DNA of 41,168 bases, taken from IMG/VR virus record IMGVR_UViG_3300050343_000090, positions 1-41,168 of that record. One strand, written 5' to 3'. The position numbers and the translations under genes are program-made. Of this stretch, positions 8,814 through 14,863 are shown piece by piece (the stretch's first letter is position 1; each line of letters opens with the position of its first letter). The notes beneath the pieces were generated by a model. The model saw only the letters and a program-made list of their open reading frames with translations, had not been told where the DNA came from and ran no database searches. The stretch comes from a virus.

Positions 8814-8985
8814 GTGTTTTTTGTCCTTTTGTTGTTGGTTTTATTTTTAAGTCTAAAGGTATATAAAAATCTAAATCATCAATTAAACTTTCACTTTCCC
8901 AAATTTCTTGAGCAAAAATAAAAGTTTGATTTGTCAAATTATTCATTTCACAATTTAGTTTTACATTTTCTCTTTTGACTTTCAT
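8779..8985 (-). CDS. Small early protein, 68 aa, first gene of the minus early block
   Basis: ORF starting MKVKRENVKLNCEMNN, with a basic Lys-rich C-terminus. It is the first gene behind a good sigma70-like promoter at 9025-8997, with the ATG about 12 bases after the -10, so the 5' UTR would be very short. The 3' end overlaps the next gene, so the last ~12 residues are uncertain. Function unknown. Confidence 0.55.
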   Translation of the reverse strand: MKVKRENVKLNCEMNNLTNQTFIFAQEIWESESLIDDLDFYIPLDLKIKPTTKGQKTHGKRKLKIFHN

Positions 8986-8996
8986 GCGATTATTCT

Positions 8997-9025
8997 ACAA
9001 TAAAATTGTGGCAACAATGTGTCAA
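8997..9025 (-). promoter_or_regulatory. Sigma70-like promoter, early block (minus)
   Basis: Minus strand: TTGACA (9025-9020), exact 17-nt spacer, TATTGT (9002-8997). It lies just upstream of the first early gene (ATG 8985). Confidence 0.65.
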
Positions 9026-9040
9026 ACCATTGGTCATTAT

Positions 9041-9103
9041 TGTCGCACCCTGGACAAATTGTCGCAGCGTCAATTTGTTTCTTGACTTGGTCAAGATTGA
9101 CGC
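9041..9103. repeat. TGTCGCA direct repeats and long hairpin between divergent promoters
   Basis: Two TGTCGCA copies (9041, 9060) are followed by an inverted repeat: GCGTCAAT / ATTGACGC (9067-9074 with 9096-9103) enclosing CTTGAC / GTCAAG (9081-9086 with 9090-9095). It lies between a minus-strand promoter (8997-9025) and a plus-strand promoter (9114-9142), the expected place for a shared operator. Confidence 0.7.
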
Positions 9104-9113
9104 ACCATGCATC

Positions 9114-9142
9114 ATGACATACTTTTGCCACAATCCTATATT
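9114..9142 (+). promoter_or_regulatory. Sigma70-like promoter for the structured RNA
   Basis: ATGACA (9114-9119), 17-nt spacer, TATATT (9137-9142). Transcription would start near 9149, immediately before the first stem of the folded RNA. Confidence 0.6.
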
Positions 9143-9148
9143 ATTATA

Positions 9149-9500
9149 TATACTCAGCCTCATTTGAGAGTTTATCGCTGAAACAAAACTATAAACTCTA
9201 ACGGGACTTGCACCGGCAAAAGCAAGTAGGATTTAGATCCTCCTGGAAGATAGCCATTGGAGGATCCTGATCCCTGGTCCAGTGGAGAGTAAGTTCAGCC
9301 TTGCTTTAGAACTGGTAAACTGGACCTGGGATCAGTCGTTACGCGATAATATAGTGAGTCTATAGGATACCCGCAAGGGTTGAGAGCTGGGTCCTCACTA
9401 CCGATCGGCTGATGTACTAACTTAACCTAAATCTCTAATTGATCATTAGAGACTATGACCTGAAAGGATGGTTGGTTAATCTCTGGTGCTGATCCAGTTT
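9149..9500 (+). ncRNA. Large structured RNA (standalone ncRNA or leader of the GP88 gene)
   Basis: No convincing ORF covers this stretch, and it looks richer in G+C than the AT-rich genes around it. Consecutive, non-overlapping helices can be drawn by eye: AGAGTTTAT/ATAAACTCT (9167-9175, 9191-9199); ACTTGC/GCAAGT (9206-9211, 9222-9227); GATCCTCC/GGAGGATC (9236-9243, 9259-9266); TGATCCC plus GGTCCAG with CTGGACC plus GGGATCA (9268-9282, 9320-9334), capped by AGTTC/GAACT (9292-9296, 9309-9313); TAGTGAG/CTCACTA (9352-9358, 9394-9400) enclosing ACCC-GCAA-GGGT, a GNRA tetraloop (9369-9380); TTAACC/GGTTAA (9422-9427, 9474-9479) enclosing TCTCTAAT/ATTAGAGA (9432-9439, 9445-9452). A promoter precedes it and no terminator follows before the GP88 gene. 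I do not recognise an Rfam family. Confidence 0.75.
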
Positions 9501-9541
9501 AGAATGATTATAAAGTAAAAATTATTATGAAAGTAAAAGCA

Positions 9542-9625
9542 CAAGCACCAAGCCACAAGCTGCGACAAATTGTCGCAGGACAATTTGGTAAATTGACAAA
9601 GCCTCAAGCGTCAAGCCGCAAGCTG
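9542..9625. repeat. CAAGCNN heptad arrays A and B with palindrome
   Basis: CAAGC begins at 9542, 9549 and 9556, then at 9605, 9612 and 9619: exact 7-nt phase in each triplet. Array A runs directly into CTGCGACAA/TTGTCGCAG (9560-9577), and array B into TGCGTCA. Both lie between the folded RNA and the GP88 start, probably in its 5' UTR. Confidence 0.85.
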
Positions 9626-9687
9626 CGTCAAAGTGTACAATGTTTTGTACCGGGTCGACGTGTTAAGAATCGATTCAGGAGGAATAT

Positions 9688-10286
9688 ATGAAAATAAAAG
9701 ACGCATTAAAAATAACAGACAGCTTTACAAAAACGTCTAAGATGCCTGGACTTATCTTACAGCCTGCCAGCCTGGGAATGCAAAACAGGATGGAAGCTTG
9801 CTCAGGTTCCTGGCACGCCTTGCTTTAGCTGCTATGCTAAAAAAGGAAATTACACAGATACCCAGCAATCAAAGCTGCACAGTATAGAAGACTGGAAGCA
9901 ATCAATCACCCGCTATGGGTTCAAGCAATGGCTGCTAAAATTAAAAATCAAAAATGGTTTAGATGGCATGACGCCGGAGACGTACAGAGCAGCGAGCATA
10001 TGCAAAAAATTTTAGAGGTTTGCAGGTTAACACCTGAGACCCGTCACTGGTTACCAACTCAAGAGCGGCAGTTCTTGCCAGCACCTGAAGAGGTCCCTGC
10101 TAATTTGGTGATAAGATTATCAAGATCTAAAATAGATGGGCCAGCTCCAGCGCCTGGAGCCATGAGTCAGGCGTCACTACTGGTGAAGCTCGAACATGTC
10201 CAGCCCCTGATCAAAGCGGTAAGTGCGGCAGCTGTAGACAATGCTGGGATCCTGAAGTAAAAGCAGTTGTATACGGTAAACACTAA
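9688..10286 (+). CDS. GP88-family protein (frameshifted)
   Basis: Composite gene of about 198 aa with frameshifts near 9745, 9920 and 10190. Start is supported by AGGAGGA four bases upstream. Recognisable parts: KTSKMPG near the start, LPAWECKTGWKLAQVPGTPC, FSCYAKKGNY, then WFRWHDAGDVQSSEHM, RHWLPTQERQF, and a C-terminal CGSCRQCWDPEVKAVVYGKH. The order of Cys clusters plus the WHDAGD motif matches the phage 'Gene product 88' family as I remember it; the Cys residues suggest a metal or iron-sulfur site. Biochemical role of the family is unknown to me. It is flanked on both sides by CAAGCNN arrays and sits behind the structured RNA, with which it may form one transcription unit. Confidence 0.78.
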
Positions 10287-10453
10287 TGCACGTTTTTAAA
10301 CATCCAAAATATTATGAAGAGCTGCGTAAGAAACGCAAAAAATTTCAACAAGAAGAAAGGGAAAGAAATGCCAAGGAACAAGCAACAAGCACGAAGGCTC
10401 AAGCAGCAAGCGTCAAGCCACAAGCTGGAGACTCTGATAAACCTGATTCATGA
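10286..10453 (+). CDS. Small basic protein partly encoded by the heptad repeat (55 aa)
   Basis: ATG overlaps the GP88 stop (TAATG). The N-terminal half is strongly basic and helical (MHVFKHPKYYEELRKKRKKF), while the second half (EQATSTKAQAASVKPQAG) is simply the translation of an eight-unit CAAGCNN array. Three heptads equal seven codons, so the array keeps the frame open. Either a repeat has invaded the 3' end of a real gene, or the ORF is read-through into the array. Function unknown. Confidence 0.55.
   Translation: MHVFKHPKYYEELRKKRKKFQQEERERNAKEQATSTKAQAASVKPQAGDSDKPDS
10372..10427. repeat. CAAGCNN heptad array C (eight units)
   Basis: Eight 7-nt units in perfect phase at 10372, 10379, 10386, 10393, 10400, 10407, 10414 and 10421. 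Six start with exact CAAGC; the first is CAAGG and the fourth GAAGG. It lies inside the coding end of the 55-aa ORF. Confidence 0.88.
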
Positions 10454-10477
10454 TTATTGGGCCTTAGATAATGGTTA

Positions 10478-10639
10478 CAAGACTCAAGCGTCAAGCCACA
10501 AGCTGCGTACACAGAGAATACACCTGCGACAAAATGTCGCGCGGTATAATGCCTCGGACTACAAAGACTCAAGCAGCAAGCCACAAGCGTCATAACCCAT
10601 GACGCAAGGCTCAAGCTTCAAGCCACAAGCAACAAGCTC
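10478..10639. repeat. CAAGCNN heptad arrays D and E with TGTCGC palindrome
   Basis: Units at 10478 (CAAGA), 10485, 10492, 10499; then 10570, 10577, 10584; then 10605 (CAAGG), 10612, 10619, 10626, 10633, all on 7-nt phase within each group. Between D and E lies CTGCGACA/TGTCGCG (10524-10541), an imperfect palindrome of the same type as at 9560. The last units overlap the 3' end of the VRR-NUC gene. The rest of 10454-10617 holds no convincing gene. Confidence 0.87.
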
Positions 10640-10920
10640 CCGGATTCTTTCTCCTCATAAAGTTTTGGAAGGTTACAAGAGCCATCCAAAACTAGGATAA
10701 ATGTATTGTCAGGATGTTTCACATGAAACGCAATTTGGTGTGGAGAGAGGGTAACTTTATTTGTTTTTGTATATTTTAATTCAACAGTGAAAAAGTGGCC
10801 ACTATTATTATACCCCAATAGATCGGGAGTACCAGGAACGCTAAGGTTTTCAATCCTAATCCAGGATATTTGATTAAGATTTTTTTTAACATTTGCATAA
10901 AATTTGGTCTCAGGTTTCAA
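10618..10920 (-). CDS. VRR-NUC type nuclease (100 aa)
   Basis: Intact small nuclease of the VRR-NUC branch of the PD-(D/E)xK superfamily. The catalytic pattern is visible: GTPDLLGYNN (metal-binding Asp), then FFTVELKY (E-x-K), followed by LSPHQIAFHVKHP, where the Gln helix is typical. Such stand-alone VRR-NUC proteins in phages are expected to cut branched or replication-intermediate DNA. The final residues (SGSLLLVA) are encoded inside CAAGCNN array E, so the repeat defines the protein's end. The gene is the last of a minus-strand pair with 10930-11154 and converges on the GP88 transcript. Confidence 0.85.
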   Translation of the reverse strand: MKPETKFYANVKKNLNQISWIRIENLSVPGTPDLLGYNNSGHFFTVELKYTKTNKVTLSPHQIAFHVKHPDNTFILVLDGSCNLPKLYEEKESGSLLLVA

Positions 10921-10929
10921 ACTAACAGG

Positions 10930-11154
10930 CTATCCAATTTTGTTCAAAACTTGACCCATATTCCATGTTTCTGCTTTGACTGTTAAGACTAGTCGATGAG
11001 TTTCTCTAGCTCCCAATATTTTATTTTCCATTAATTGTAAAGAGGAAATGTCATAAAATTTACCATCGGGTAAACAAACTTGCACCCTAGCATTTTGTGC
11101 TGCAGGTGACTTCAGCATCTTGTCTAAAACTTGTCTTAGTAATTTTCCATTCAT
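10930..11154 (-). CDS. Small phage protein, 74 aa, unknown
   Basis: Intact ORF (MNGKLLRQVLDKMLKSPAAQ ... MGQVLNKIG), helical N-terminus then a mixed beta-like part (RVQVCLPDGKFYDISSLQL). It is nine bases upstream of the VRR-NUC start and likely co-transcribed with it. The pattern resembles small conserved proteins of marine phages; no function can be read from it. Confidence 0.68.
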   Translation of the reverse strand: MNGKLLRQVLDKMLKSPAAQNARVQVCLPDGKFYDISSLQLMENKILGARETHRLVLTVKAETWNMGQVLNKIG

Positions 11155-11313
11155 AACTTTTATCTTTTTAGGATGGGGCCCAGTATCCCGTAGAAAGAGT
11201 TGATAAAACTACGTCGTAAGCCGACCCCAACCACCAACAAAGAGAGTAGTTGAAAACACAACACTCATTGATTTTTTATCATTGTTATGTTAAAAGTCAA
11301 GGCAGATACAAAT
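11155..11313. other. Divergent intergenic region
   Basis: Separates the minus pair (10618-11154) from the plus-strand pair 11314-11999. It contains a G/C-rich GGATGGGGCCCAGTATCCCG and AT-rich DNA just before the plus genes, including TTGATT at 11268. I see no confident -10/-35 pair, terminator or ORF. Confidence 0.4.
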
Positions 11314-11481
11314 ATGACACAGAAAACAAAAGACAGAAGATACGATGGTAGATCAAGACCTACCAACGATTTATACAAAAAGAACTTCGATAGAATTTTT
11401 GGTAAGAAAGAAAAAACCACATCAGAATTACTTATGGAAGGATTTAAAGAAGAACAAAAAATGTTAGAGGAAGAAGAATAG
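11314..11481 (+). CDS. Small charged protein upstream of small terminase (55 aa)
   Basis: ORF starting MTQKTKDRRYDGRSRPTNDL and ending in an acidic EEEE-type tail. I prefer this ATG to the in-frame one at 11287 because the intervening residues look non-conserved and AAGG lies at about 14 bases upstream, though the choice is uncertain. It ends two bases before the small terminase gene, so the two form an operon. Basic N-terminus and acidic C-terminus suggest a nucleic-acid or protein adaptor; function unknown. Confidence 0.62.
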   Translation: MTQKTKDRRYDGRSRPTNDLYKKNFDRIFGKKEKTTSELLMEGFKEEQKMLEEEE

Positions 11482-11483
11482 AT

Positions 11484-11999
11484 ATGGGAGTACCCAAAAC
11501 ATTAACAGAAAAGCAAATGAAATTTGCACAAGAACTAGTTGCCAATGAAGGCAGAAAGACTGGCACACAATGTGCTATCGATGCAGGTTATTCAAAAGAA
11601 GCAGCGAGACAACAGGCTAGCGTATTACAGAATCCAAAATTATACCCACTTGTAGTTAAATATATAGGTGAACTCAGAGAAGAATATCAAAAGAAATATG
11701 AAGTAACTTTCGGGAGTCACGTTAGAGAATTATCTAAACTTAGAGATGAAGCAAGAGATAAGAAAGCGTGGTCAGCTGCGGTGAATGCAGAAGTTGCGAG
11801 AGGAAAAGCAGCGGGCTTGTATATAGAACAAAAGATAATACGAACTGGTAAACTTGAAGACCTATCAACAGAAGAATTAGAGCTAAGAATGAAGCAGATA
11901 ATAGACGATTACTCACCGATTCTCGAAGACGTCGAAGTGGAAGAACTAATAGAAAAAGTAAAGACCCCACCAAACAAAAAAGAAGAGTCATTAAATTAA
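11484..11999 (+). CDS. terS: Terminase small subunit
   Basis: Intact 171-aa protein. The N-terminal half (LTEKQMKFAQELVANEGRKT ... AIDAGYSKEAARQQASVLQN) is a helix-turn-helix of the Terminase_2 type that recognises packaging sites. The middle is helical (oligomerisation), and the C-terminus is acidic and then Lys-rich (PPNKKEESLN), a usual place for contact with TerL. It is transcribed on the plus strand, about 5 kb from terL and in the opposite direction, an unusual separation. Its last nine bases overlap the convergent gene at 11991. Confidence 0.88.
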   Translation: MGVPKTLTEKQMKFAQELVANEGRKTGTQCAIDAGYSKEAARQQASVLQNPKLYPLVVKYIGELREEYQKKYEVTFGSHVRELSKLRDEARDKKAWSAAVNAEVARGKAAGLYIEQKIIRTGKLEDLSTEELELRMKQIIDDYSPILEDVEVEELIEKVKTPPNKKEESLN

Positions 12000-12275
12000 A
12001 ATCTTCTCCATCTTTTTAATACAACCTTTTGGAAATACATTACGATCGCTAAAGCATTCAGAGTTAGCATCATAACTGGCAAAGGTTCTAAGTACTTTAG
12101 AATCATTATGAAATACATATGCACTGGTAATCATTACAGCAGGTTTCATATCCATAAATTCATTATTGTCAGCATGTCCGCTGTCACCCAAGATATCTAA
12201 CCAAGTTATTTTATAGAAGTAATATCGTTTCTTGTTTATAACTACGTGTCTGTATTTTGATTTTTTATATGTCAT
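11991..12275 (-). CDS. Small phage protein, 94 aa, unknown
   Basis: Intact ORF (MTYKKSKYRHVVINKKRYYF ... CIKKMEKILI), basic and Tyr-rich at the N-terminus. The middle DSGHADNNEFMDMKPAVMIT looks like a compact alpha/beta fold. It is convergent with terS, overlapping by nine bases with no terminator between. The repeat cluster at 12352-12493 lies upstream of its start, so it may be the gene controlled by those repeats. Function unknown. Confidence 0.66.
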   Translation of the reverse strand: MTYKKSKYRHVVINKKRYYFYKITWLDILGDSGHADNNEFMDMKPAVMITSAYVFHNDSKVLRTFASYDANSECFSDRNVFPKGCIKKMEKILI

Positions 12276-12351
12276 AGTTTTCTATAATACTTTTTTACAG
12301 GATTTTATGTAAAATAAAATTCAGAAAAAATTTAAGCTCTAATGGGGAAAT

Positions 12352-12493
12352 TGTAACCTTATGTAACCTCATTGTAACCCAATTGTAACCTCAACAAATG
12401 GCTTAAAATAACAATAATAGTCAATTGTAACCTTGTAACCCCTCTTTGTAACTTTTTTCAAAAAATATTTTTAAAAAATCTTGGTAAAAAGTA
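12352..12493. repeat. Phased TGTAACC repeats with A/T-rich flank: candidate origin or operator
   Basis: TGTAACC starts at 12352, 12362, 12373, 12384, 12426 and 12434, and TGTAACT at 12447. Spacings are 10, 11, 11, 42, 8 and 13: the first four, and the jump of 42 (about four turns), fall on one face of the helix. The next 40 bases (12453-12493) are almost pure A/T with runs of T and A, as in a DNA-unwinding element. The whole 12276-12493 gap has no gene. Iterons of an origin or a cooperative repressor site are both possible. Confidence 0.75.
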
Positions 12494-13171
12494 TTATACA
12501 TTTTTAAATTGGTCAACTCTTCTTAACCATTCCCATGAAAAACGTTGAAATTCCTTGTCTTTTATCTCAAACTTTCTGAAATACATTATCTTTGGTGCAC
12601 ATTAGAATGATTCCAGACTGGATCTTTGTGTCATAAACATAGTTATGAGCCATGGCGTATGCCGCCAGTTGCACGAAGTAGTCTTCAATCCACTCTCTCC
12701 GCTTCATCTTGTTACTCTGTTTGAAGTCAATTATGGCAGGTTGACCATCATATACCCCAACGCAGTCTGTAGCTCCAGCGTACAACCCCGGATAGTATAC
12801 AGTAATTTCTGATCCCCATATCTCGTCCAAATGATCCCTGATGCCTGATTCTATGATCGTGTTGGCCATAACCCCTGCAAGTTTACCCTGATCGCTTAAA
12901 TCAGCATGGTTACGGCCCAGCAAATGGCCTTCTATGATCCTATGCATAATTGTACCACGTTCTGCTGCATCATTCTTAATGAACTCTGCCTTATTTTCGC
13001 CAACATTCTGCCTCCATTTAGCCAAACTTGCCTTTTTTCATCACTTTGTGTAGCTTGTAGAATAGTCGTAACACTTGGTAATTTCTCATCAGTTCCTACA
13101 TCATAGTGTCTTTTACCATCAATCAAGGCACGTGTTGAAGTCGGGTAGTCAAATTGTTTATTCCATTTCAT
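12494..13171 (-). CDS. PD-(D/E)xK exonuclease, RecB/MGME1-like (frameshifted)
   Basis: Composite gene of about 225 aa with frameshifts near 13030 and 12575. Motifs of the RecB-like nuclease fold are visible: RGTIMHRIIEGHL, GLYAGATDCVG (motif with catalytic Asp), PAIIDFKQSNKMK (D-x-K), and DYFVQLAAYAMAHN (Q-x-x-x-Y helix). The order and size match phage exonucleases related to mitochondrial MGME1, which resect DNA in recombination and replication. The restored C-terminus is FQRFSWEWLRRVDQFKNV. It lies at the downstream end of the replication operon, next to the phased repeat cluster. Confidence 0.85.
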
Positions 13172-13451
13172 TATTTAATCCTTTTAAAAGTTTAGCTTCT
13201 TTTTTCTTTTTATCTGATAAATATTTACTCATATTAATTTTGTATATTTTCTCCCATACCCAGGCGTGTTTGCTTTTAACATTAAAACTTTTGACACATT
13301 TTTTAGGAAACCATAGATTGATATCATTCTCTAATTTAAGATAGACCGCCTTAGGTGTTTCTTTAATCAACGTAAAATTTTTTATATGCTTGTAGTAATT
13401 GTAGTCATACTCTCCCAAAGGCCTGCTCCAATCCATTACCAGCCGCCCCAT
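13158..13451 (-). CDS. Small protein, 97 aa, unknown
   Basis: Intact ORF (MGRLVMDWSRPLGEYDYNYY ... KLLKGLNNEME). Its 3' end overlaps the exonuclease start by 14 bases and its 5' end overlaps the 147-aa gene by 16. It is aromatic-rich in the first half and Lys-rich at the end. A segment AVYLKLENDINLWFPKKCVK may be a small beta barrel. No assigned function. Confidence 0.62.
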   Translation of the reverse strand: MGRLVMDWSRPLGEYDYNYYKHIKNFTLIKETPKAVYLKLENDINLWFPKKCVKSFNVKSKHAWVWEKIYKINMSKYLSDKKKKEAKLLKGLNNEME

Positions 13452-13879
13452 CCAGAAGATTGATACATTGGATTATTATTTATAATGGCTCTATATAAAC
13501 ATTTCTCAACTGTCTCCTTATGAATTTGTCTATTCTTCTTTCTAGACCATGAGTTAGGACCACGTCGAATTAATCTTCTTGGTATCCAAAAAGCATAATC
13601 AGACATTAAAAAATTATTTTCTTTATCATTGAAGTGTGTACTTTTACCTAGATAAAGAGTCTTGACTCTGATTAAATGTTCTTTGTCGCCTATATTGTAA
13701 TCTACAAATGTATTTACAATTTCTCTTTCGTTTTTTAATTTGAACTTAGATAGATCAACCCCTAAAAATTTATATTTATCTGCCGCAACTATGTCATATT
13801 CAACTGGCGTATGAAAATGGTAGCTTGCATGATTGTCTTTCCAAAGTCCACGAATACTGTGGCGATATGCATAACTCAT
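13436..13879 (-). CDS. Unknown phage protein, 147 aa
   Basis: Intact ORF starting MSYAYRHSIRGLWKDNHASY. Mixed alpha/beta look; basic, aromatic-rich C-terminal half (FWIPRRLIRRGPNSWSRKKN) that could contact nucleic acid; ends GWGGW. Four bases of overlap with the upstream 68-aa gene indicate coupling. No recognisable motif. Confidence 0.65.
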   Translation of the reverse strand: MSYAYRHSIRGLWKDNHASYHFHTPVEYDIVAADKYKFLGVDLSKFKLKNEREIVNTFVDYNIGDKEHLIRVKTLYLGKSTHFNDKENNFLMSDYAFWIPRRLIRRGPNSWSRKKNRQIHKETVEKCLYRAIINNNPMYQSSGWGGW

Positions 13880-14082
13880 ACTTTAAAACTTTGAAGAGCT
13901 TGCAACTTCTCCTCAGCCTCTGCTATCTTTTGTAATTGCTTGTCTACTTCATCAATATGTTGTGGATGCTCTCCAATACCTACAGAGCTTTCCATGTATA
14001 TTTTAATAGTAGCTTGAGCCTCAGCTATTTGAGCCTCGTATCTTGTTTCTAGTGCGTTAACTATCGCTGTTCTTACTGTCAT
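13876..14082 (-). CDS. Small coiled-coil protein, 68 aa
   Basis: Intact ORF (MTVRTAIVNALETRYEAQIA ... LQALQSFKV). Two Ala/Glu-rich helices with heptad spacing (AEAQATIKIYMESS and LQKIAEAEEKLQALQ) separated by a GIGEHPQH turn suggest a helical hairpin. It resembles small coiled-coil proteins common in marine phages. Its ATG lies inside the end of the zinc protein gene 14057-14221. Confidence 0.68.
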   Translation of the reverse strand: MTVRTAIVNALETRYEAQIAEAQATIKIYMESSVGIGEHPQHIDEVDKQLQKIAEAEEKLQALQSFKV

Positions 14083-14221
14083 TTTTTACCTCTATTTCAC
14101 CTTCTGATTTACAATCTCTGCATTGTTCGATTAAGCGTATTATTGATTCTTGTCGCTCGTTCATACCTATTACCTTTATGTAACCATTGCCCTTGCACGT
14201 CTGACATATTACCTTTTGCAT
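14057..14221 (-). CDS. DnaJ-type CxxCxGxG zinc protein, 54 aa
   Basis: ORF nested between two genes in another frame. It starts MQKVICQTCKGNGYIKV and continues to IEQCRDCKSEGEIEV: a CxxCxGxG unit paired with a second CxxC about 30 residues on, as in one zinc module of DnaJ. GAGGAAA lies three bases upstream of the ATG at 14221. It overlaps the C-terminal part of the 129-aa ORF extensively, so that ORF may actually end earlier (base error). Likely a small zinc protein; role unknown. Confidence 0.66.
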   Translation of the reverse strand: MQKVICQTCKGNGYIKVIGMNERQESIIRLIEQCRDCKSEGEIEVKNDSKNSDS

Positions 14222-14498
14222 AACTTTCCTCTATCGCTTTAAATGTTAAACCAACTTTTTTTCTTACTAAATTGTGGTCCAAATCAGCATAATGGCAAAT
14301 TGTGGCAAAATCTTGATTTGGTTCTGTGATATATAAAAGGTCATGAAATGTCACATCTGCTTTGTATTTATGCTTCATTACACATGCCTTAATTGCATCT
14401 TCTATGGCAACGATAAGAACGTTTCGCCATAAAGATTTTATTGGGTCTTTTGTTTTTGATTGATAAATATCAACCGCTTTTGTTCCGTAACTTACCAT
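14109..14498 (-). CDS. Unknown phage protein, up to 129 aa
   Basis: ORF starting MVSYGTKAVDIYQSKTKDPI, with helices VLIVAIEDAIKACVMKH and the motif ICHYADLDHNLVRKK, the latter like a helix-turn-helix. The last ~37 codons overlap the zinc protein in another frame; that part of this ORF (RATRINNTLNRTMQRL) is probably not real or the frame is shifted by a base error near 14220. Possibly a DNA-binding protein; function unknown. Confidence 0.58.
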   Translation of the reverse strand: MVSYGTKAVDIYQSKTKDPIKSLWRNVLIVAIEDAIKACVMKHKYKADVTFHDLLYITEPNQDFATICHYADLDHNLVRKKVGLTFKAIEESYAKGNMSDVQGQWLHKGNRYERATRINNTLNRTMQRL

Positions 14499-14644
14499 TT
14501 AGTTTTACCACCTTCTCGTTGATTATTAATTCCAGAGCCTTGGCTCTAGATACTCTTACCGTGGGTACAATTGCTTTACAAATCTTATCTAACTTTTACG
14601 CTTCTGCGAGAGTGCGACGATTTGTATTTACTTATGTCTGTCAT
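14470..14644 (-). CDS. Small basic protein, ~57 aa (one frameshift)
   Basis: Start ATG at 14644. After a single base error near 14595 the frame reads LDKICKAIVPTVRVSRAKAL, then ELIINEKVVKLNGKLRNKSG and stop. The N-terminus is MTDISKYKSSHSRRS. Basic throughout. Its end overlaps the next gene's start by 29 bases. Function unknown. Confidence 0.5.
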
Positions 14645-14863
14645 TACGTATCCTTATTATCTACAAGGAAGTCAATGAAGTGTTCGATGCCAACGATTGC
14701 GACTACCAAAAGTATTTCCTGACCATCACGATTGCATACGCGCTGGGCTGACAGAGTCGTATGTACTGTACGCTGAAGGTAATTTTACCAAAGAACAGAT
14801 AAATGTTACAGTTGTACGCTAGATATACGTGTAGTCCTATTAAAGATGAAGGCAAAGTACTAC
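14645..14863. other. Unassigned 219-base stretch, possible broken small gene
   Basis: On the minus strand, CNRDGQEILLVVAIVGIEHF and then IDFLVDNKDT end with a TAATG overlap onto the ATG at 14644, which suggests the 3' end of a small membrane-protein gene. On the plus strand a different frame also looks protein-like (FDANDCDYQKYFLTITIAYA). Base composition here looks richer in G+C than in neighbours. I cannot decide the strand or start. Confidence 0.35.

Noticed and set aside
9149-9500. Group I intron or other self-splicing element
   Set aside because: A GAGACTAT-like stretch at 9450 recalls the R box, but no matching S box (TAGTC) or P3-P8 core is found, and no split exon flanks it.
10399-10614. 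Minus-strand 71-aa ORF over the heptad arrays
   Set aside because: It is the translation of the repeat on the opposite strand, without RBS or conserved residues.
9542-10639. CRISPR array
   Set aside because: Units are 7 nt with no 25-40-nt spacers, and there are no cas genes; this is a tandem heptad repeat.
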